In this document: positions 6,644 through 14,604 of the stretch, piece after piece | Position numbering within the stretch: position 1 is the stretch's first letter | How the letters are laid out: each line of letters begins with the position of its first letter | Notes under the pieces: model-generated | What the model was told of the DNA's origin: nothing | The model's database searches: none | The model's input: the letters and a program-made list of their open reading frames with translations, nothing else | DNA from: DATDCV01 sp036524155 | Lineage (GTDB): Bacteria > Verrucomicrobiota > Verrucomicrobiia > Limisphaerales > UBA8199 | DNA length: 19,052 bases | NCBI GenBank assembly: GCA_036524155.1 | Contig: DATDCV010000062.1 | Coordinates: 1 to 19,052 of the forward strand | Direction: 5' to 3' | Program-made: the position numbers and the translations under genes

Positions 6644-6859
6644 TTAGCTGGTGGCGGTGATTAAGGCGGCGGTGGCGTCGACGGCGCAGTAGTCGAAATC
6701 GATTTCTTCGATGAAGCGGATGGCGAGCTGGTCGTTGGCGAACCAGACGTGTTCGGAGGTGTCAATGCGGGGATGGCCCACTGAACGGACCCAGAAATCG
6801 GCCTTTAGCGCAGCCCTGGCGTGGCCGGCAACCGGCGGCCCGCGGCAACTGATACTTAT
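6644..6859 (-). pseudogene. C-terminal fragment of an unidentified gene
   Basis: The minus strand carries an open frame of about 71 codons ending in TAA at 6644-6646 and blocked upstream by a stop at 6860-6862, without an ATG. The last 55 residues read like real protein: GHARAALKADFWVRSVGHP, then RIDTSEHVWFANDQLAIRF, then IEEIDFDYCAVDATAALIT, with coding-like third-position GC. The sequence becomes AT-rich at the upstream edge, where the BON gene's promoter region begins. I read this as a decayed gene whose N-terminal part was replaced. A GTG within it could start a peptide of about 46 residues. The parent family was not recognised. Confidence 0.5.
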
Positions 6860-6964
6860 TTATATATCTTATATGACGAATAACTGACTATTCGATTTAT
6901 TGATTTTTTGGCTTGCCGCACCCGCAGCCACTAGCTAGTCTTCAGGCAGATTTTGCAGGAATTT
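6850..6964 (+). promoter_or_regulatory. AT-rich upstream region of the BON gene
   Basis: A sharp AT-rich island (about 6850-6912) in GC-rich surroundings, with a small inverted repeat GAATA...TATTC (6879-6894). It is the probable promoter region for the downstream gene; no confident -35/-10 pair could be assigned. AGGA at 6956-6959 serves as the ribosome-binding site for ATG 6965. Confidence 0.4.
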
Positions 6965-7423
6965 ATGAAAACCGATTTGCAGTTAAAAGAGGAGGTCCTC
7001 AGCCGGTTGGAGTTGGAACCCAAGATTGATCCGGCCGGATTAGGTGTTTCCGTGGAAGACGGTGTGGTTACCCTTCGCGGTTCGCTGGAAAGCGAAGACG
7101 ATCGCGCTTCAACGGAACGTGTGGTTCGGTTCGTCGAAGGGGTGAAAGGGGTTGTAGACGACGATCTTCGGGTGAAATGCGCACCGTGTGCGCGACCGTC
7201 GGATTCGGAGCTTCAAGCCAGGGCCCGGGAAGCCATCCAATGGCTGACGACGGTGTCCCCTGAAAAACTCGGAATCGGCGTTCGGGACGGTTGGCTTACC
7301 CTGGAAGGCGAAATCGAGTCGTTGCACCAGGCGCAGAGTGTCGAAGCCGTCCTGCGTGACATCGATGGTGTGCGCGGCGTGAAGAACGCACTAAAGGTTA
7401 TCGCACAACCAGTTGTGGCGTAA
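6965..7423 (+). CDS. Double BON-domain protein
   Basis: Encodes 152 residues from ATG 6965, with AGGA five bases upstream; the TTG at 6953 is rejected. There are two BON domains in tandem, about residues 1-71 and 80-147. Each has a helix (LKEEVLSRLELEP; ELQARAREAIQW), then the V/I-x-V-x-D-G-x-x-T/L-L-x-G strand turn (GVSVEDGVVTLRGSLES; GIGVRDGWLTLEGEIES), then a helix and the V-x-G-V-x-x-V end. BON domains bind phospholipid or act in osmotic shock and outer-membrane proteins (OsmY type). This copy has no signal peptide, so a cytoplasmic or membrane-surface role is likely. Related double-BON proteins of this size are common in soil bacteria and often stress-linked. It is a single gene behind an AT-rich promoter region. 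Confidence 0.88.
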   Translation: MKTDLQLKEEVLSRLELEPKIDPAGLGVSVEDGVVTLRGSLESEDDRASTERVVRFVEGVKGVVDDDLRVKCAPCARPSDSELQARAREAIQWLTTVSPEKLGIGVRDGWLTLEGEIESLHQAQSVEAVLRDIDGVRGVKNALKVIAQPVVA

Positions 7424-7450
7424 GCCGCAAGCCAGAGAGTCCAGTCGTTT

Positions 7451-7467
7451 CACCGGGTCCCCCGGTG
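7451..7467. terminator. Short hairpin downstream of the BON gene
   Basis: CACCGGG, TCC, CCCGGTG: a perfect 7-bp GC-rich stem with a three-base loop, 27 bases after the stop. No T-run follows, so it is at best a weak or factor-assisted terminator. Confidence 0.3.
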
Positions 7468-7588
7468 GGACTACGCCAGCCGCGAAGCGAGCGCGAACGG
7501 AGCAGACTCGGGAGGGCCCTGCCGAACCAGGCAGCCCGGTGGGTTGCGCTTGAGTCAGGCGGCCTTTCCACTAGCTTTCCAGCCCACG

Positions 7589-8365
7589 ATGTCGGGATTT
7601 GAGTTGCTTGGGCTGGCCACGGCCGCAGCCGCCGGGGGCGCTATCAACGCCGTGGCTGGCGGCGGGACCCTGGTCACATTTCCCACCCTGCTCGTTTTCG
7701 GCACACCCGCAACGGTTGCCAACGCCACCAGCACACTCGCGCTGGTCATCGGCACCTCGGGCTCCATTTTCGGCTACCGCCGGCATCTTCATGCGGTCAA
7801 GCGATGGCTCTGGTATTTCGTGCCGGTAAGCCTGGCCGGGGGGCTGATTGGCAGCCTGTTGCTCACGCGCACGAGCGACAAAACCTTCTCGAAGCTCGTC
7901 CCTTTTCTGATTCTGTTCGCGACGGTGCTGTTCCTTGGTCAAAGTGCGTTACGACGACTGGCAGTGTCAGAAGAGCAACGCCACGGGCGCCCTGCTCGCG
8001 GAGGCCTTTGGGGTATGATCCTCTTGCAGTTCACGGTGGCTGTCTATGGAGGATATTTCGGCGCAGGCATCGGGATTTTGATGCTGGCGATCCTGGGTTT
8101 CATCGGCTTAACCCACATTCATGAGATGAACGCCTTGAAAACGATGCTTGGCTCGCTGATTAATCTCGTGGCCGCCCTCTGGTTTATCATCGCCGGCTTG
8201 ATTGACTGGCCAAAGGCAGGCGTGATGACCTGCGGCGCGCTGCTCGGGTATTACCTGGGAGCCCATTACTCCCAAAGGATTCCGCAACCCCGGGTGCGGC
8301 AAATCATCACCGCGATCGGATTCATTCTCTCGGCGATAACGTTCTACGAGGAGTTTGTGAAGTGA
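7589..8365 (+). CDS. TauE/SafE (TSUP) family membrane transporter
   Basis: Encodes 258 residues from ATG 7589; a TTG at 7544 would add 15 non-conserved residues. It has about eight hydrophobic segments in two repeated halves. The first half carries the family hallmark GGAINAVAGGGTLVTFPTLL with GTPATVANATSTLAL. The second repeats it as YGGYFGAGIGILMLAILG, then MNALKTMLGSLINLVAA. The length is typical of the family (about 250). TSUP proteins are inner-membrane permeases for sulfite, sulfoacetate, taurine-derived anions or other organic anions; the substrate cannot be told from the sequence. It is followed 38 bases later by a glycosyltransferase, which may be co-transcribed but is not functionally linked in any obvious way. 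Confidence 0.92.
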   Translation: MSGFELLGLATAAAAGGAINAVAGGGTLVTFPTLLVFGTPATVANATSTLALVIGTSGSIFGYRRHLHAVKRWLWYFVPVSLAGGLIGSLLLTRTSDKTFSKLVPFLILFATVLFLGQSALRRLAVSEEQRHGRPARGGLWGMILLQFTVAVYGGYFGAGIGILMLAILGFIGLTHIHEMNALKTMLGSLINLVAALWFIIAGLIDWPKAGVMTCGALLGYYLGAHYSQRIPQPRVRQIITAIGFILSAITFYEEFVK

Positions 8366-8403
8366 ATTGCTTTCGATCCCGGTTTTTCTAAGTTTGTCGT
8401 GGC

Positions 8404-9375
8404 ATGAAAGTGAGCATCACCACGACTATCCCGGTTCGCAACGGGCAGGCATTCATCGGACAAACTCTCGAGTCGCTCGCCCGCCAGACCCGCAAGCCAG
8501 ATCGCGTCGTGGTGCTGGACAACGTTTCGACGGACGCCACCACGCAGATCGTCCAGAGCTTCAAGGGTTTGCCCATCGAGTATATCCGCCACCCCAAGGA
8601 TATCGGCCTCTGGGGCAACTTCAACCGCTGCCTCGACTTCGCCGCTGAAACGGACTACCTCCAGATCCTGCACGCCGACGACGCTCTCGGCCCCCGGTTC
8701 TACGAAGTAATGACACGGCAACTCGACGATTGCCGGGGACGCGGCCTCGCCTGGTGCCTCGACGACCGCATCGACGAAAACAACCGCCTCCTGAGTGTCT
8801 CGGGCAAACCCGACGGCCAGGTGATAGTGTGGGACCGGGACACCTTCCTCGCCCGCAAAGCCGAAATCGGCAACCAGGCGTTCTGCGCGACTTTACTGAA
8901 GACCGACTATCAGCCGATCCCGGAGAGGTTTCAGACGGACGTGCTGATCTACGCCGACATGGTTTTCTGGCCGAAGTTCGGCATGCACTGCGACAAGATC
9001 GTGCTGGTGAACGAGGCCCTGGCGCAATACCGCTGGCATGGCTCGAATATGACTAATGTAGTGGCTCCCGACTTAACCACGCTGGTCTCGGACATCTGGA
9101 AAACGATGGATATTGTGGAGGCGCTGCGGGAAAAGACGCCTGGAGTCGTGCGGCGAACCAAGCTGACTGGCCTGGTTTCGGTCCGCGCCGGCATCATGGC
9201 CAAGCGTTTCCGCCAACTCGGCAACACGAAGTATTCGCGGGATATCGTCAAAATGGCGCGGGCTCACACGGGTTGGCCCTTGTGGCTGGCCGGACAGTTC
9301 CTGGTGCAGCTCCGGGAATTGCTCGTGTATAAAATCGCTCGCCGGCCCAGACACCGACAAAACATTTTTAGCTGA
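8404..9375 (+). CDS. Family 2 glycosyltransferase
   Basis: Encodes 323 residues from ATG 8404. It has a GT-A fold N-terminus: ITTTIPVRNGQAFIGQTLESL (about 5-25), VVVLDNVSTDAT (35-46, nucleotide-sugar binding Asp39 and Asp44), GNFNRCLDFA (71-80), and the DxD-type metal site LHADDALGP (89-97). The conserved middle (YADMVFWPKFG, then QYRWHGSNMT) is typical of GT2 enzymes making surface polysaccharides. It transfers a sugar from a nucleotide donor to an unknown acceptor, probably at the cytoplasmic membrane face. The C-terminus (about 285-323) is basic and amphipathic, perhaps membrane-associated. It stands apart from any polysaccharide cluster in this window. Confidence 0.92.
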   Translation: MKVSITTTIPVRNGQAFIGQTLESLARQTRKPDRVVVLDNVSTDATTQIVQSFKGLPIEYIRHPKDIGLWGNFNRCLDFAAETDYLQILHADDALGPRFYEVMTRQLDDCRGRGLAWCLDDRIDENNRLLSVSGKPDGQVIVWDRDTFLARKAEIGNQAFCATLLKTDYQPIPERFQTDVLIYADMVFWPKFGMHCDKIVLVNEALAQYRWHGSNMTNVVAPDLTTLVSDIWKTMDIVEALREKTPGVVRRTKLTGLVSVRAGIMAKRFRQLGNTKYSRDIVKMARAHTGWPLWLAGQFLVQLRELLVYKIARRPRHRQNIFS

Positions 9376-9565
9376 GTCGCAGGGCCTCCAACGTCCGGGT
9401 TTCGGCACGATGGCCACCCGCCGTGACCGCGATGACGTCGCTCAAGCCGGCGGGAACATCGGACTGGCCGTAGGAATTGTCGCCCCAGCCCACGACTTCT
9501 CCCGAGGACCTCAGTGTCAGCACGTGGCCATAACCGCCCGCGACTTCTGATGGCTGGCCTTGATG
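9368..9565 (-). pseudogene. RCC1-repeat protein remnant (C-terminal piece)
   Basis: On the minus strand, codons from 9565 down to TAA at 9368-9370 read GGYGHVLTLRSSGEVVGWG, then DNSYGQSDVPAGLSDVIAV, then TAGGH. This is a near-consensus bacterial RCC1 (beta-propeller) repeat: G-H-x-L-x-L-x-x-G-x-V-x-x-W-G-x-N-x-x-G-Q-x-x-V-P-x-G-L. Upstream, an in-frame TGA at 9566-9568 blocks it and no start is present. Only about one repeat survives, against several in a working protein, and it overlaps the last codons of the glycosyltransferase on the other strand. It is a decayed fragment of a secreted or cell-surface RCC1 protein. Confidence 0.65.
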
Positions 9566-9626
9566 TCATCGGCGCACTCAAGTAGGGTCCCGGTCCAGGT
9601 TCGAGCGATCAGAAAAGCAGCAGCCT

Positions 9627-10049
9627 ATGGAGTTAGAAGACCTTTTGGCGCCGAACAGCTCACCCATTGACCTGCGTTCAGAGGATCGGTGGGGCGCCAT
9701 TGACGAGCTGGTGAGCGAGTTGGTGGCCACCCGCCGAATTCAACCGAACGACCAGGCAGCCGTTGCCGCGGCGCTCAAGCACCGCGAGATGGCCATGACC
9801 ACCGGCATCGGTTACGAAATCGGAATCCCGCACGCCTCGACCCATTTAGTCACCGAAGTCGTGGGTGTGATTGGCCGTTCGCGCAAGGGCATCAATTTCG
9901 AGGCACTCGACGGTAAGCCCGTCAAACTGGTTGTGCTGTTCCTGGTGCCGGCCGGTGAATTAAAAAAACACCTGAACACGCTGGCGAACATTGCCCGATT
10001 ATTGCAGCAGGAGGATTTTCGACAAGGGCTCTGGCAGCGGCTCATGTAG
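9627..10049 (+). CDS. PTS EIIA component, fructose/nitrogen type (PTS_EIIA_2)
   Basis: Encodes 140 residues from ATG 9627. The domain covers almost the whole protein, with the hallmark GIGYEIGIPHASTHLV; His69 in the IPH motif is the expected phosphorylation site. The pattern AIDELVSELVATRRI...VAAALKHREMAMTTGIG and the ending VVLFLVPAGELKKHLNTLANIARLL match PtsN-like or FruA-type EIIA. Stand-alone copies usually act in regulatory phosphorelays (PTS-Ntr) rather than sugar uptake; here no EIIB/EIIC or HPr gene is nearby, favouring regulation. It is cytoplasmic. No clear ribosome-binding site was seen. Confidence 0.9.
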   Translation: MELEDLLAPNSSPIDLRSEDRWGAIDELVSELVATRRIQPNDQAAVAAALKHREMAMTTGIGYEIGIPHASTHLVTEVVGVIGRSRKGINFEALDGKPVKLVVLFLVPAGELKKHLNTLANIARLLQQEDFRQGLWQRLM

Positions 10050-10255
10050 CTCAAACAAAGGCGGCGTGTCCCCGGCAAGTCGCCGAGTCGCGCCTGGCAG
10101 GTCCCTCGGCGCGAGGTCCGATTCGATGCCGCTGGCGAGAAGGTGCCTCCGCGAGCGGGCCACCGAATCAATAGCGAAGAAAGGCCCAGTAGGAATGGCC
10201 ATGTGACGACGGTATTGTGTCCGGGTGGTTTCCAAGATACATCTGGAGCACTCAC

Positions 10256-13200
10256 ATGAACACAAGTCTCCTCTCTTCCGGCCCTCCGAGGCACTTCGCG
10301 GCGTCCGGCGGGTTCGCACTGCGCGCTCTGACTGTCCTCGCCGTTATACTGAACTGCGCGCTGCCCGCCGCCGAACCGACGCGCGTCTGGCAAATCGGAG
10401 CAATCGACGGCCGGCCAGCCGAGTTCGCCCTGGGCGAAAAGGAGGAATACTCGGTCTTCCCGAAACAATTCCCGGAGGGTGTCGCCTTTGTGGTTGGCCG
10501 CTCCGACCCCGCGCGTCACTTCCCCTACATTCATCCGGGTCCAATGGATGTCTGGGCGGGGTCCCGCGCGCACGCGTTCACGATTGCTTTCGATCTGCCG
10601 GGTGAGCCGGCTGGAACCTACCTCTTGCTCGTGGCCCTCTGCCGTTCCCATTATGCCTACCCGCCGACACTCGCAATCGAAGTCGGCGGAGAGAAATGCG
10701 GCGATGTGGTCACCGAGAGAGATGGCCACCGGCAGGAGGCCTATGTGATTCTGCCGGCCACGCGCCTGCGGGCGGGCGAAAACGAGCTGCGGATCGTGAA
10801 CCCGGCCGGCTCCTGGGCCGTGTATGACGCCATTCGCCTCGAACGTTACGAGCCGGGCGTCGTGGTCGAACGCCTCGAGAGTCTTCGCCTCCGCGACACG
10901 CCTTACCTCGTCGAGCAGGCCGGCACAATGCGGCAGGTGCTTCGCGCGCAGGTCCAGGGACTTTGGGATGGCAAGGGCAAGTTCACCGTGAAAGGACCCG
11001 GCGGCGAGCAGCAGGTCGAGGCGGAGGCGGTCCGGGTTGGCCCCAAGACGTACGAGTTCACCATTCCGCAGCCGGAAGAGAAGGCGTCCTACGCGTGCGA
11101 ACTGGTGACGGCCGGCAACACGCGCTTGCAGGCCAAAGTCGACGTTGTCCGGCACCGGCAGTGGACCATCTACGCCGCCCTCAAGACCCATTACGACCTC
11201 GGCTACACCCATCCGGTTGACCAAATGCTGAGCGATGCCGCCGGCCCGATGCTGGACAAGATTTTCGAATACTGCGCCGCGACTCGCGAATTCCCTGCGG
11301 ACTACCGTTTCCGTTGGACGTACCCGACGTGGGTGCTCGGCAAGATCCGGGAACTGATGCCGGCCGAACGCCAGGCGCGCTTCGATGCCGCGATCACCAG
11401 GGGTGAGATCGGGTGGAACGCCGCGCCGTTCACCCTGCACTCGTACTTCTGCGGGGTCGAAGACATGGTGCGCGCCTTCTATCCGGCTGCGGAGCTCGAG
11501 AAACGCTACGGTCGCTCAGTGGCCTGGGCGAAGCAGACTGATGTGCCGGGGCACACTCGATTCATGCCGCAGGTGCTCGCCCGCAGCGGGGTCCGTCTCC
11601 TGCAAATCGGAGCGAATAACGGGGTCCGCGGTGTCACCGCCCCGCTGCTCTTTCGCTGGGAAGGGCCCGATGGCAGCCGGGTCCTGACCCAGTTGACCGA
11701 TGGTTATGGTTGGGGTTTCGATGAAGACCGGCTCGTGTCGCTCGAACGCGATCCGACTTACCCCTACGACGCGTTCCTCGCGTTGTACGTCACCGGCGAC
11801 AACGTCGGGCCGGCAGACCTGGTAGAAGTTGCGAAGCTGGCCAAACGCAACAGCGAGCGCTATGCGTATCCGCGGTTCCGCATCGGACCAGTGGAGGAGT
11901 TCGTCGATGCGATCGAAGCGCGGTTCGCCGACAAGGTGCCCATCGTGCGGACGGAATTGACGGATTGGTGGATCCATGGCGTCGCCAGCATGGCGCCGGA
12001 AGTCGCTATCGCCCGAAGAGCGCGCGAGCTGTTGCCAACGGCCGAGAAAATGTGGTCGCTGGCGAGCCTGGCGGGCGGGGAAACAGCCTACCCGGCGAAG
12101 CGCTTTGCCGAAGGCTATATCCAGTCCCTCCTCTTCAGCGAGCACACCTGGGGCATGGCCGGCTTCAAGCCCGAGCCGCGCCCTCCGTCCGACCGCGATT
12201 TGGAGACCAACCAAAGCGAGGGCTATCGCCAGATGCGCCGCTCCTGGGAGGTCAAAGGACAAGAGGCCCGAGCCGCCGGCAAGATTGCCGAGGAAACCTC
12301 CCTCGAAGGCCTGACAGCCTTAGGCACTGCCCTGGGCGTTCGCGGTCAACGCGAACCAGTGATCCTCGTGTTTAACCCGCTCAACTGGAACCGAAGCGAC
12401 CTGGTTCGCATTCCGCGATCCGACTTGGGCCCCGCCGGACCCGTTGCTTTGCGAGACGCCGCCACCCGCGCTGTTGTTCCGGTACAGATGGATGGCTCCG
12501 AACTGGTCTTCCTCGCCCGCGATGTTCCGGCGGTTGGGTATGCGCTCTACACGGTGGAAACGGGCACCGCCTCACCGGCAGCAGCGGAGGAATCGGTTTC
12601 AAAGGGCATCGAGAATGCACAATACCGGATCTCGTTCGATGAGCAGGCCGGCAGCACCCAGTCGATTGTCGACAAGCAGACCGGCGCGGAGTTGGTGGAC
12701 AGCAAGGCGCCGTTCCACCTGGGCCAGTATGTCTACGAAGGAATGGATAAGGCTGAAGGCGCCGGCTGGCATGGGAGCCCCTGGAAAGGACGCGGAACGG
12801 GCAGGGTAGTTCCGAAAATCGCTCGCACCCGCATCGAACGCGGCGCCGTCTTCACCCGTTTTATCGGTGAGGGTCCCCTCGAAATCAAAGATTTCCCTGT
12901 CGAGATCGGCTCGGTGCCCCGCGTCGTCCAGAGCGTCACGGTGCCGCACGAACTCGACTGGATTGCCTGTGAGGTTCTTCTCGAAGGAAAACGTCCAACC
13001 GCTCTCGTCGAGCAAGGCAACATCGCCTTCCCGTTCGGGATCAAATCTGGAAAAACGCGGCTCGAACTCCTGGGGTCTGTCGTCGACCCGGAAGTCGACC
13101 TGCAAACAGGTGGGAATCGCGACTGTTTCGCGGTCCAAAGCTGGGTGGATGTGTCGGGGCCCGCGGGCGGAGTCACCTGGTGCCCTGTCGACACTACGAT

Positions 13201-13786
13201 CGTCACCCTCGGCGATTTTCGGCTGTTCCGCTGGGACGCTGCCTACCGTCCCCCGAACACCCACCTTTATGCCAACTCGCTCAATAATGGCTGGTCCACT
13301 AATTTCCGCGAGTGGCAGGGGGGCGATTTCCGGTTCCGTTTTCGCCTCCGCTCCCATCGGCAATCTTCCTGGATCGAAGCGGCCGCTCCGCGCTTCGGCC
13401 GGGAAACCGCCCAACCGCTCCTGGCACGTGCGTTTTTGCCGGCAGCAGCCCGTGCAGGCACCCAGACTGGCGAGCCCAGTCGTCAGCCCGCGCGAGGTTC
13501 GCTGCTGCGCGCGGACGCTGATTGGACGGTTCTGATCAACCTGAAGCGCGCCGAGGATGGCAATGGCTATATCCTCCGCTTCCTCAATCCGAGTGGAAAA
13601 ACGGACGTCGTCCGTGTGTCATTCCCCGGCGGTGCTCTGGCGTCGGCGGAGGCCGTATTGGCGAATGAACGTCCGCTGCCAAAGGGGGCGACGCCACTGA
13701 AGGTTACCGAGGGTGGATTCCAGCTTCCTATGGGACCGTTCGCGCTGGAAACTGTTCGGGTCCGCCACGTCCAGCCGCAGCGCTGA
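10256..13786 (+). CDS. Secreted GH38-like glycoside hydrolase with N-terminal carbohydrate-binding-like domain
   Basis: Encodes 1176 residues from ATG 10256; a start at 10217 is possible but would precede the signal peptide awkwardly. The signal peptide core is ALRALTVLAVILNCALPAA (about 21-39). Residues 45-200 look like the C-terminal beta-sandwich of family 4 rhamnogalacturonan lyases (GTYLLLVALC...YPPTLAIEVGG...LRAGENELRIVNP...VYDAIRLE). The GH38-type catalytic region begins at about 303 with THYDLGYTHP (His312, Asp314, metal-binding type); the candidate nucleophile is Asp429 in KQTDVPGHT. The long C-terminal part (about 690-1176) is beta-rich, as in GH38 enzymes, and begins with PVILVFNPLNW. 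The likely role is removal of alpha-mannose-type or related sugars from polysaccharides outside the cytoplasm. A DUF5054-like relative is the alternative. It is a stand-alone gene. Confidence 0.85.
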   Translation: MNTSLLSSGPPRHFAASGGFALRALTVLAVILNCALPAAEPTRVWQIGAIDGRPAEFALGEKEEYSVFPKQFPEGVAFVVGRSDPARHFPYIHPGPMDVWAGSRAHAFTIAFDLPGEPAGTYLLLVALCRSHYAYPPTLAIEVGGEKCGDVVTERDGHRQEAYVILPATRLRAGENELRIVNPAGSWAVYDAIRLERYEPGVVVERLESLRLRDTPYLVEQAGTMRQVLRAQVQGLWDGKGKFTVKGPGGEQQVEAEAVRVGPKTYEFTIPQPEEKASYACELVTAGNTRLQAKVDVVRHRQWTIYAALKTHYDLGYTHPVDQMLSDAAGPMLDKIFEYCAATREFPADYRFRWTYPTWVLGKIRELMPAERQARFDAAITRGEIGWNAAPFTLHSYFCGVEDMVRAFYPAAELEKRYGRSVAWAKQTDVPGHTRFMPQVLARSGVRLLQIGANNGVRGVTAPLLFRWEGPDGSRVLTQLTDGYGWGFDEDRLVSLERDPTYPYDAFLALYVTGDNVGPADLVEVAKLAKRNSERYAYPRFRIGPVEEFVDAIEARFADKVPIVRTELTDWWIHGVASMAPEVAIARRARELLPTAEKMWSLASLAGGETAYPAKRFAEGYIQSLLFSEHTWGMAGFKPEPRPPSDRDLETNQSEGYRQMRRSWEVKGQEARAAGKIAEETSLEGLTALGTALGVRGQREPVILVFNPLNWNRSDLVRIPRSDLGPAGPVALRDAATRAVVPVQMDGSELVFLARDVPAVGYALYTVETGTASPAAAEESVSKGIENAQYRISFDEQAGSTQSIVDKQTGAELVDSKAPFHLGQYVYEGMDKAEGAGWHGSPWKGRGTGRVVPKIARTRIERGAVFTRFIGEGPLEIKDFPVEIGSVPRVVQSVTVPHELDWIACEVLLEGKRPTALVEQGNIAFPFGIKSGKTRLELLGSVVDPEVDLQTGGNRDCFAVQSWVDVSGPAGGVTWCPVDTTIVTLGDFRLFRWDAAYRPPNTHLYANSLNNGWSTNFREWQGGDFRFRFRLRSHRQSSWIEAAAPRFGRETAQPLLARAFLPAAARAGTQTGEPSRQPARGSLLRADADWTVLINLKRAEDGNGYILRFLNPSGKTDVVRVSFPGGALASAEAVLANERPLPKGATPLKVTEGGFQLPMGPFALETVRVRHVQPQR

Positions 13787-13925
13787 GGGTGGAAGCTGCG
13801 CATCAGCCGTTTCGCTGAGAGTCAAATCTTAGACGCCCGCAGCGGCTGGCTCTCCCCGCCGACCTCTCCGTACCGGCACGAATGCGGGGACTTGCGTCGA
13901 ATATGCCAGGCGATACAGTAAGAGC

Positions 13926-14111
13926 ATGAGCGCGAAAGAAGCCGTCCTGCAGGCGATTCACCGACTCCCCGACGATGCGGATTACAGTGCCATTGCGGAG
14001 GAGGTTGCGTTTTTGGCGGCCCTCGCACAAGGGGACCAAGACATTCAGGCTGGCCGAGTGGTTTCAAACGAAGATGTCAGGGCAAAGCTCGAGTCGTGGA
14101 CTTCAAGCTGA
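13926..14111 (+). CDS. Type II antitoxin, RelB/ParD-like
   Basis: Encodes 61 residues from ATG 13926. The layout, AKEAVLQAIHRLPDDADYSAI, then a helix (EEVAFLAALAQGDQDIQAG), then VVSNEDVRAKLESW, is the common short antitoxin form paired with ParE/RelE toxins (V-x-x-x-I-x-x-L-P-D-D...G...D-x-x-x-G-x-x-V-x-x-E-x-V). It would bind and neutralise the toxin and repress its own operon. The last 16 bases overlap the toxin gene, the usual arrangement for coupled translation. No operator could be picked out in the 139 bases upstream. Confidence 0.82.
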   Translation: MSAKEAVLQAIHRLPDDADYSAIAEEVAFLAALAQGDQDIQAGRVVSNEDVRAKLESWTSS

Positions 14112-14401
14112 TCTGGTCTGAGAGTTCCATCGAGGACTTGGGCGGAATTGTTCGGTACGTCGCTCTGCGGGATGGACCGCAGATGGCCCGGCAGATCGGA
14201 TTCGGTATTTATGATCGAGCCCAGATCCTGACTCGCCATCCCGAGGCAGGGTCCGTGCTTGCAGAGAAGCAGGATGCCAGGTGGCGCAAGTTGATCTTCA
14301 AGTCCTGGAAGATAGCCTATCGGATTGATCGGGAAGCCAGGCTGGTATATGTGATTCGAGTCTGGCATGCCGCCCAAAATGAGGTCGATATCAGTGACTG
14401 A
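14096..14401 (+). CDS. Type II toxin, ParE/RelE superfamily
   Basis: Encodes 101 residues from GTG 14096, inside the end of the antitoxin gene. The fold pattern is clear: FKLIWSESSIEDLGGIVRYVA (helix pair), ILTRHPEAGSVLAEKQDARWRKLIF (the P-x-x-G and R-x-L turn), then the strands SWKIAYRIDREARLVYVIRVWHA. Family members are either gyrase poisons (ParE) or ribosome-dependent mRNA endonucleases (RelE). The sequence is closer to ParE/YafQ-type small toxins, and the mode cannot be settled by eye. It is cytoplasmic. The length is normal (90-105), so it is probably intact. Confidence 0.88.
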   Translation: MDFKLIWSESSIEDLGGIVRYVALRDGPQMARQIGFGIYDRAQILTRHPEAGSVLAEKQDARWRKLIFKSWKIAYRIDREARLVYVIRVWHAAQNEVDISD

Positions 14402-14536
14402 ATGAGGTCCAACACGTTTCTTGCAGCGGCAGTAGTCTTGGTCGCCTCATCTATCTCACCCTGTCTCAATTGGCAGCCCGCCCAAGACCATGACGTAAAA
14501 CGAGGCTTGGAGGCAGTAAAAATGTGTGGATTATGA
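14402..14536 (+). CDS. Possible 44-residue secreted peptide
   Basis: ATG 14402 directly follows the toxin stop. The first 20 residues (MRSNTFLAAAVVLVASSISP) look like a signal peptide, followed by a Cys and a short polar tail ending in TGA at 14534-14536. It is too short to judge by conservation. It may be chance or the remnant of a longer gene. The Cys is not in a good lipobox. Confidence 0.22.
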   Translation: MRSNTFLAAAVVLVASSISPCLNWQPAQDHDVKRGLEAVKMCGL

Positions 14537-14604
14537 CCCGCAAGCAAATCAAAGGACCGGCAGCGCGCGCCTTCTGCAGAACAACGCTCGTAAAAGCGTG
14601 AGAT

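Noticed and set aside
7451..7467. Strong intrinsic terminator after the BON gene
   Set aside because: The hairpin is good but there is no T-tract, so it is listed only as a low-confidence terminator.
9812..11440. Minus-strand frame of 542 codons
   Set aside because: It overlaps the PTS EIIA gene and the GH38-like gene, whose motifs and signal peptide are clear; the minus reading is Arg/Gly/Ala-rich with no domain. It is a shadow of high-GC coding sequence.
11516..13414. Two long minus-strand frames opposite the GH38-like gene
   Set aside because: They are complementary shadows; composition follows the codon positions of the real gene.
14405..14412. GTCCAAC after the toxin gene, suggesting the toxin-antitoxin pair is a cassette
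   Set aside because: No matching GTTGGAC core precedes the antitoxin and no attC fold follows, so it is treated as chance.
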